A stretch of DNA of 64,000 nt from an uncultured Burkholderiales bacterium (GTDB taxonomy: Bacteria > Pseudomonadota > Gammaproteobacteria > Burkholderiales > Thiobacillaceae): positions 1-64,000 of the forward strand of contig CALEDT010000039.1 in the NCBI GenBank assembly GCA_937949525.1, given 5' to 3'. Of this stretch, positions 58,526 to 64,000 are shown one piece after another. The notes below the pieces were generated by a model. That model was not told the DNA's origin. It worked only from the letters and a program-made list of their open reading frames with translations, and searched no databases. The translations under genes and the position numbers were made by a program. Each line of letters starts with the position of its first letter. Position 1 is the stretch's first letter.

Positions 58526-60892
58526 TCATTCCCTCGTTTTCAGCACGGCGATCAGATCCAGACGGCCCAGCCGACGCCAGATCAGCGCGCCGGATACCAG
58601 CGCGGAGACCACCACCACGCCGGCGGCGAGCGCGTAATTGGAGGGTTCCAGCACCAGCGGCAGGCGGTACAGATCGGATTCGAACACGATCACCAGGATA
58701 CCGCACAGGCCGGTGCCGATCAGGAAGCCCAGCGGGATGGCCAGCAGGGTCAGGAGCCCCAGCTCGCCCAGCAGGATGTAGGCGATCTCGCCGCGGGTGA
58801 AGCCGAGCACGCGCAGACTGGCCAGCTCGCGGCCGCGCTCGGACAGCGCGATGCGCGCGCTGTTGTAGACCACGCCGAAGGCGATGGTGGCGGCGAGCAG
58901 CGTGGCCACCATGTTGAAGAACAGCACGAACTCACCCAGCGTGTCATAGAAGCTGGCGATGGCCGACGCATGCGCGACCATGCCGAGCACGCGCGGACGC
59001 TCGTGCAGCCGCGCATACAAGGCCGGCGCGTCGGCACGCTCGTGCGCCAGATAGGCGCCGGATACCACATCGCCCTCGCGCAGCAGCGCGTTCAGCGCAT
59101 CGCGGCGCAGATAGGCGGACACGCCGAGAAACTGGCGGGTGACTCCCGCCACCGGCACCTGCAGCACGCGCCGCTCGCCTTCCAGCAGTTCCACGGTCAA
59201 TCGATCGCCGGGTTTGACACCCAGGATGTTGTCGGCCAGATGGTCGGTGAGCACCACGCCGGCCTCGGGCAGGCGTACCGGCTTCAGCGCGCGGTCGAGC
59301 GAGCGGTGCAGTACCCCCTCCGGCTCGATGCCATACAGCGCCGCGCGGTAATGGCGATGGCCGAAGCGCAGATTGGCGGCGACGTCGCGATAGCCCTCGA
59401 CGTGGCGCACGCCGGGTAGTTGCGCCAGCTCGAACAGCGCGCGGCCGGCTGTGGGCTCGATGAAGGCGAGTTTGAGATCCTCGCGCGCGGCCTGGCGGAA
59501 CTGCACGTCGACCATGAAATCGATGGCGCCGCGCTGGTAGTTGCCGACCATCATCAGGCCGCCGGCACAGGCGATGCCGAGCACCGTGAGCGCCGATTTC
59601 ACCGGCCGCCGCTCGATGTGGCGCAGGATCATGCGTGAAGGCTGAGCAAACCAGCCTTGCAGGCCCAGCCGCTCCAGCACGGTGGCGCGATAGACCACCG
59701 GCGTTTCCGCACGCATGCCTGCCGCCGGCGCCAGGCGCATGGCACGGCCGACCGCCAGTAGCGTGCCAGCCACCGCCGCGAGCACGGTGACCGCCAACGC
59801 GATGGCCACCACCTCGATGCGCAACACGTAGTCGAGCGTGGGGAAGCGATAGAACTCCATGTAGACATTGGCCAACCCGTGGCCGAACCAGGCACCCAAA
59901 GCGACGCCGCCGGCCACGCCCGTCAGCGTCACCGCCAGCACCAGCCCGAGGTAATGGGCGCCGATCGCCAGTGGGCGGTAGCCGAAGGCCTTGAGGATGG
60001 CGATCTGCTCGCGCTGCGTGGCGATCAGCCGGGTCACCACCACGTTCAGCAGGAACGCCGCCACGCCCAGGAAGATGGCGGGAAACACGGTCGCCGTGGT
60101 GCGCAACTGTTTCAACTCCTCGGCCAGGAAGCGGTTGGAAAACTGATCGCGGCGCGCGTAGGCGCCCACCCCGCCATAGGGCGCGAGCAGGTCGTCGAGC
60201 CGGTCGATCACACCCTGTGCGTTCGCGCCCGGCGCCAGCGTCAGCGTGACGCTGTTGAACGCGCCGTCCATGCCGTAGGCGATGGACAGCGCATGGCGGC
60301 CCATCCACAGCACGCCGTAACGCTTGAAGTCCGGGAACATCGCCCCCGGCGCGATCTGGTAGACGTATTCCGGCGACAACGCCACACCGGACAACGTCAG
60401 CGCCTTGCGCCGGCCGTTGACGATGGCGTGGATGCGGTCGCCCGGCTCGAGGCCGTGCGCATCGGCGAAGGTATCGCTGGCCACCACCTGGTCGGTACTG
60501 TACGGCGCCGGCCACTGGCCGCGCTTCAGGTGCAGCGTGTTGAGCAGCGGCTCGCCGCTGTCCGGCAGCGATGACAACACGCCGGTGATGGGGTCGTAAA
60601 ATCCCGCCACCTCCAGTTTCACCACCGCATTGACCCGTGTCTCCAGATGCGCCACGCCGGGAATCTGCGCGAGGCGAGCGCCCAGGCTGTCGGGCGCGCG
60701 TTTCAGCCGGGTGAACACGTCGGCAAAACGGTATTCGCGGTAGAAGCGGTCGCGCGTCTCGACCAGCGAGTCGTAGGTGGACAGCGACATCACCAGCGTC
60801 GCCACGCCGCCGGCGATCACCGCCGCGATCGCCAGCACCTGGCCGCGCATCAGCCACAGATCGCGCCATAGCTTGCGATTCAGCGCCCTCAC
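58526..60892 (-). CDS. FtsX/MacB-type ABC transporter permease (two modules)
   Basis: 788 residues; GTG start at 60892 with GGGAG upstream, overlapping the ATPase stop (GTGA). TM1 (~21-40, [20 protein letters not shown]) leads to a ~220-residue periplasmic domain, three TM segments (~260-400), a second periplasmic domain, and three more at the end. The doubled layout resembles LolC/E- or YbbP-like permeases. The substrate is unknown; with an HlyD-like adaptor, export across the periplasm is likely. Confidence 0.9.
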   Translation of the reverse strand: MRALNRKLWRDLWLMRGQVLAIAAVIAGGVATLVMSLSTYDSLVETRDRFYREYRFADVFTRLKRAPDSLGARLAQIPGVAHLETRVNAVVKLEVAGFYDPITGVLSSLPDSGEPLLNTLHLKRGQWPAPYSTDQVVASDTFADAHGLEPGDRIHAIVNGRRKALTLSGVALSPEYVYQIAPGAMFPDFKRYGVLWMGRHALSIAYGMDGAFNSVTLTLAPGANAQGVIDRLDDLLAPYGGVGAYARRDQFSNRFLAEELKQLRTTATVFPAIFLGVAAFLLNVVVTRLIATQREQIAILKAFGYRPLAIGAHYLGLVLAVTLTGVAGGVALGAWFGHGLANVYMEFYRFPTLDYVLRIEVVAIALAVTVLAAVAGTLLAVGRAMRLAPAAGMRAETPVVYRATVLERLGLQGWFAQPSRMILRHIERRPVKSALTVLGIACAGGLMMVGNYQRGAIDFMVDVQFRQAAREDLKLAFIEPTAGRALFELAQLPGVRHVEGYRDVAANLRFGHRHYRAALYGIEPEGVLHRSLDRALKPVRLPEAGVVLTDHLADNILGVKPGDRLTVELLEGERRVLQVPVAGVTRQFLGVSAYLRRDALNALLREGDVVSGAYLAHERADAPALYARLHERPRVLGMVAHASAIASFYDTLGEFVLFFNMVATLLAATIAFGVVYNSARIALSERGRELASLRVLGFTRGEIAYILLGELGLLTLLAIPLGFLIGTGLCGILVIVFESDLYRLPLVLEPSNYALAAGVVVVSALVSGALIWRRLGRLDLIAVLKTRE

Positions 60893-61608
60893 CAGGACAA
60901 CTCCCGCGCCGCGCACTTGTCGGCATTGCGCTGCTGATCGACGATGCGGCCGTCGGACAGGCGGATGACGCGATCCGCCATGGCCGCGATGCCGGCGTTG
61001 TGCGTGATCAGCACGGTCAGCGTGCCGAGTTCGCGGTTCACCTTCTCCAACGCTTCGAGCACGATCACGCCGGTGTGCGAATCGAGCGCGCCGGTCGGTT
61101 CGTCGCACAGCAGCACCGCCGGGTTCTTGGCGATGGCGCGCGCGATCGCCACGCGCTGCTGCTCGCCGCCGGACAACTGCGCCGGGAAATGATCCAGCCG
61201 CTCGCCCAGGCCGACCAGGCGCAGCGCCTGTTCCGGCTGCATCGGCGCGCGCGCGATCTCGGTGACCGCGGCAACGTTTTCGCGCGCGGTCAGGCTGGGA
61301 ATCAGGTTGTAGAACTGAAACACGAAACCGACGTGGTCGCGCCGGAAACGGGTCAGCTCATCCTCGTCGGCGGCGGACAGATTGCGCTCCAGGTAATACA
61401 CCTCGCCGCCGGACGGGGTATCCAGGCCGCCGAGGATGTTGAGCAGCGTCGACTTGCCGCTGCCGGACGGCCCCAGCAGCACCACCAGTTCACCCGCGTA
61501 CAGCTCCAGGTCGATGCCGCGCAGCGCGTGCACCTGTACCTCGCCCAGGGTGTAGACCTTGGTCAGTCCGCGCGCGCGGAACACGCACTGGGGAGATGCG
61601 ACGGCCAT
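60889..61608 (-). CDS. LolD/MacB-type ABC transporter ATP-binding protein
   Basis: 239 residues from ATG 61608. Walker A is GPSGSGKST, the signature is LSGGEQQR and Walker B is [32 protein letters not shown] is the start typical of lipoprotein/macrolide exporter ATPases. First gene of the ATPase-permease-adaptor operon; it is divergent from the HDOD gene with 131 bases between starts. Confidence 0.94.
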   Translation of the reverse strand: MAVASPQCVFRARGLTKVYTLGEVQVHALRGIDLELYAGELVVLLGPSGSGKSTLLNILGGLDTPSGGEVYYLERNLSAADEDELTRFRRDHVGFVFQFYNLIPSLTARENVAAVTEIARAPMQPEQALRLVGLGERLDHFPAQLSGGEQQRVAIARAIAKNPAVLLCDEPTGALDSHTGVIVLEALEKVNRELGTLTVLITHNAGIAAMADRVIRLSDGRIVDQQRNADKCAARELSW

Positions 61609-61739
61609 GCATTCAGCATAGCGTCTATCCCGTACGGTGTGAGCCCGCGCCGCGCCGGCACCGCCTGTCCCGGTGGCGACAGCGGTTAACATGCCGGCAA
61701 CGGGCCGCCACCAAGCCCGCAACGCAAGGAGACCGGCCC

Positions 61740-63095
61740 ATGCTGCAATGGCTTGCGAATCTGTTCCGCGCAGGCGACCGCGCGCACCGGCTGCGCCGCG
61801 CGCCGGAGCAAACGGCTGCACCGGCACCCGACACGCCGCCGCCGTTCCTGCGCCGCGAAACCATGATCGACCGCGACCAGCAGGTCGCGGCCTATCTGTT
61901 GGGCGTGGACACGCCCGGCGCGTTGCGCGCGCATGACTGGCAGGCCGCGACGCGCAAATTCTTCGACGACGTGCTGATCGATCACTTCGCCAGCGGCCGG
62001 CTGTCCGGCCTGTTGGGCAAACGCGTGGCGTTCCTGCCGCTGAGCGCCGCCAGCCTGAACCATCCCAGGCTGGCACAGTTGCCGCGCGACAATCTGGTGA
62101 TCGAGTTCTCGCCGGCGCCGGGCGCCGACCTGGCCGCGGACACGGTGCTGCGCGACCTGCGCGCGCTCGACCAGGCCGGCTTCGCGCTGGCCTGCGGCGA
62201 GGATCTGGAGACCCGCGGCCTGGCCGAGGCATTGAACCTGGCGCGCTTCATCAGCTTCCCCCATGTGTCGGCGCTGTCGCCACCGGATCTGCTGGCGCGC
62301 TGTCACGCCTTGGCCCAACGCTACCCCGACCGGCTGCTGGTGGCGCATGACATCGATTCCGTCGAGCTGCATCAGGCGTGCCGGCGTCTGGGCATGCACC
62401 TGTTCCAGGGGCGTTTCCTCACCCAGCGCGAGCTCAGCCCGTCCAACCGCATCGCGCCCTATCGCCTGTTCGTCGTGCAGTTGCTCAACGGCGTGCGCCA
62501 GCAGGTGGATTTCCCGGAGCTGGCGCGCATCGCCTGGCGCGATCCCGCACTCGCCTACCGCCTGCTGCGCTTCGTCAACTCCGCCGCGTTCGGCCTGCGC
62601 GTGAAGATCGACGACCTGAAGCGAGCGATGACCTATCTCGGCCGCGACGAGTTGTACCGCTGGCTGACGCTGCTGATGTTCAGCAGCCGCGAACCCGGCC
62701 ATCTCGACGATGCGCTGCGCGAAAACGCGCTGGTGCGCGCGCGCCTGGCCGAGCGCTTGGGCGAGGGCCGGCTGATGCCCAAGGAATGCGAGGAGGCGTT
62801 CATCGTCGGCATCCTGTCGGTGCTGGATGCGTTGCTTGGGGTGCCGATGGCCGATGCGCTGGCACAACTGACACTGCCCGCCCAAGTGACCGAAGCGCTG
62901 CTGCATGGCGAGGGCAAGTACGCGCCCTATCTGAAGCTGGCCATCGCCTGCGAGGGCGGCGACCAGGCCGAGATCGAAGCGCTGGCGCGCGCCTGCGGCA
63001 TGGACGCGGAAACGGTCAACCTGCGCCACATCGAGGCGCTGACCTGGGCCATGCGCTTCAGCGAGGCACTGCGCGAATCGGCCCCGGCATCCTGA
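61740..63095 (+). CDS. EAL-like / HDOD domain protein (YuxH family), degenerate EAL
   Basis: 451 residues from ATG 61740, with AAGGAG upstream. Residues ~45-245 have the EAL-barrel layout of YuxH proteins, but the ExLxR metal motif is absent ([15 protein letters not shown] is where it would begin), so c-di-GMP hydrolysis is unlikely. Residues ~255-445 are the HDOD domain ([28 protein letters not shown]). Such proteins act as signalling scaffolds in motility and stress responses; partners are not evident. Confidence 0.9.
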   Translation: MLQWLANLFRAGDRAHRLRRAPEQTAAPAPDTPPPFLRRETMIDRDQQVAAYLLGVDTPGALRAHDWQAATRKFFDDVLIDHFASGRLSGLLGKRVAFLPLSAASLNHPRLAQLPRDNLVIEFSPAPGADLAADTVLRDLRALDQAGFALACGEDLETRGLAEALNLARFISFPHVSALSPPDLLARCHALAQRYPDRLLVAHDIDSVELHQACRRLGMHLFQGRFLTQRELSPSNRIAPYRLFVVQLLNGVRQQVDFPELARIAWRDPALAYRLLRFVNSAAFGLRVKIDDLKRAMTYLGRDELYRWLTLLMFSSREPGHLDDALRENALVRARLAERLGEGRLMPKECEEAFIVGILSVLDALLGVPMADALAQLTLPAQVTEALLHGEGKYAPYLKLAIACEGGDQAEIEALARACGMDAETVNLRHIEALTWAMRFSEALRESAPAS

Positions 63096-63123
63096 TCCGC
63101 AACCCGGTCGCAGCCCCGCCGCC

Positions 63124-63217
63124 CGTCATGGCGAGGCGCGCAGCCGCCGCGGCAATCCAGCAGCCACCGTCGCGCCCGCGCATCCCCCCGGATCGCCGCG
63201 CGGCGCTCGCGATGACG
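63124..63217. repeat. Palindromic intergenic repeat (REP-like)
   Basis: An imperfect inverted repeat of about 25-30 bases per arm. The left arm starts CGTCATGGCGAGGCGCGCAG at 63124 and the right arm ends GCGCTCGCGATGACG at 63217. The motif CGTCATnGCGAGnGC...GGCnATCC is one I know from many bacterial genomes as a dispersed palindromic element between genes. Only one clear copy was noticed here. Confidence 0.6.
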
Positions 63218-63245
63218 CCGTCTCTCAGCGTCGTTGCACGCCGCG

Positions 63246-63833
63246 TCACCGACGCCGGTACCAGCCGGTCACGCTCCAGCGTTCGTGCCGCGCTGGCGCC
63301 ACTTCGTGCCAGAAGCGATCGGAAAGGAACGCCACCAGCGCCCCACCGCGCGGGGGGATCTCCAGCACGGCCTGGTCGGTGGATGGCCAGAAGCGCAACT
63401 GGCCGCCATGTTGCGGGCGCCAGCCGATGTTGAGGTAGACGATCAGCGTCAGCGTACGCCGGTCGTCGTTGCGGAAGCGGTCGAGGTGGCGACGGTAGCC
63501 GGCGCCCGGTGCGTACCGGGCATAATGCAATTCCGCGTCGAACAGACCGAGCATCAGCGCGCGGTTGATCTCCAAGCGCAAGGACTCGAAGCGCGCCAGC
63601 AGCGCGTCGCTGGCCGCGCCGGCCACGCCCGGTTCGATCCAGCACACCTCGTCGCCGCGGATGTCGTCGCGCAACGCGGCCTTGCCGCGCCCGACACCGG
63701 CGCGATGGAAGCGGCCGGCAGCGCGCAGGCGTTCGCCTTCGGCGCGCAGCGCGGCGGTTTCGTCGCGGCTGAGGAAATCGTCGAACACGCCCCAGCCGGG
63801 GCCGGCCAAGGCGGCGACGATGTCGTCCGTCAC
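63246..63833 (-). CDS. 2-oxoglutarate/Fe(II)-dependent oxygenase (prolyl-4-hydroxylase-like)
   Basis: 195 residues; GTG start at 63833, coupled to the gene upstream. The iron ligands are His and Asp in YRRHLDRF and the distal His in RFWHEVAP, with Arg in RWSVTGW binding 2-oxoglutarate. LIVYLNIGWRPQHGGQLRFWP is the core strand pair. The substrate is unknown. It starts 11 bases after the DUF4139 gene. Confidence 0.9.
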   Translation of the reverse strand: MTDDIVAALAGPGWGVFDDFLSRDETAALRAEGERLRAAGRFHRAGVGRGKAALRDDIRGDEVCWIEPGVAGAASDALLARFESLRLEINRALMLGLFDAELHYARYAPGAGYRRHLDRFRNDDRRTLTLIVYLNIGWRPQHGGQLRFWPSTDQAVLEIPPRGGALVAFLSDRFWHEVAPARHERWSVTGWYRRR

Positions 63834-63843
63834 CGCCCGCGGC

Positions 63844-64000
63844 TCAGTAGCGCGCGCGCACGCGCCAGGTCAGCACGGTCGCGCCCTGGGCGGGCACCGG
63901 CACCTGCCACACGGCGGTAGTGGCGTTGGTCTTGCGGTGCGGCAGGCTCTCCGCCACCATCTGCCAGTCCTGCGGCATCGGCTCGACCACGGTGACGGTG
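63844..64000 (-). CDS. DUF4139-domain protein, C-terminal end only (5' part beyond window)
   Basis: The last 51 codons are visible: TVTVVEPMPQDWQMVAESLP, then NATTAVWQVPVPAQGATVLTWRVRARY and a TGA at 63844-63846. This matches the C-terminal strand set of DUF4139 proteins. Its start lies outside the window, and the function is unknown. It is in the same direction as the oxygenase and probably co-transcribed. Confidence 0.7.
   Translation of the reverse strand, partial: TVTVVEPMPQDWQMVAESLPHRKTNATTAVWQVPVPAQGATVLTWRVRARY

Overview
The window is a GC-rich, densely packed chromosome segment from a flagellated Gram-negative bacterium, most likely a gammaproteobacterium. The evidence is gene order rather than any single gene. 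A gloB / SAM-methyltransferase / rnhA / dnaQ block, an rsmD-coaD-ferredoxin block next to M16 peptidases and ftsY-ftsE-ftsX, a single FlgJ with a muramidase domain, and rnr-rlmB are all gammaproteobacterial arrangements. I see no insertion sequence, prophage or CRISPR array. I cannot name a genus from the sequence alone.

Layout. 1-5278: the 3' part of a FecR-domain protein with repeated Ig/Fn3-like modules, then two periplasmic Deg/HtrA proteases flanking a conserved Cys-containing membrane protein. 5291-9815: malic enzyme, then a PhnD-like binding protein paired with a membrane GGDEF/EAL protein. 9911-18077: a lipoprotein, an exported pentapeptide-repeat protein, ferredoxin, coaD, rsmD, an M16 peptidase pair and divergently ftsY-ftsE-ftsX. 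18137-23639: pabB, a two-gene ABC exporter, a START-like protein and a DsbA-like/DsbB pair.

23809-37210 is a flagellar cluster: flgBCDEFGHIJKL on the minus strand, and flgA and flgM-flgN on the plus strand. A diguanylate cyclase lies between flgB and flgA, and a small HMA-domain protein is coupled to flgN. A sigma-54-type promoter precedes flgB and a sigma-28-type promoter precedes flgM, which fits the usual flagellar hierarchy. 37189-42110 holds a TonB-dependent receptor, an ABC-type binding protein and a second membrane GGDEF/EAL protein, all in one minus-strand operon. Two separate binding-protein plus GGDEF/EAL units without transporter subunits suggest periplasmic ligands feeding into c-di-GMP control.

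42104-49648: dnaQ, rnhA, a methyltransferase, gloB, a tRNA Pro-Arg-His operon that runs into an unidentified structured segment closed by a 20-bp perfect inverted repeat and an intrinsic terminator, folD, rlmB, rnr and tRNA-Leu. 49798-52619: three tandem small heat-shock protein genes divergent from cbpA-cbpM, with sigma-32-like promoter motifs on both strands between them. 52661-64000: a secreted protein of unknown function, an SLC13-type transporter, an SDR, folA, an ABC/HlyD tripartite-type operon, an EAL-like/HDOD protein, a palindromic intergenic repeat, a 2OG-Fe(II) oxygenase and the end of a DUF4139 protein.

The least explained elements are the structured RNA candidate downstream of the tRNA operon, the Cys protein between the Deg proteases, the two binding-protein/GGDEF-EAL units and the secreted protein at 52661-53842.
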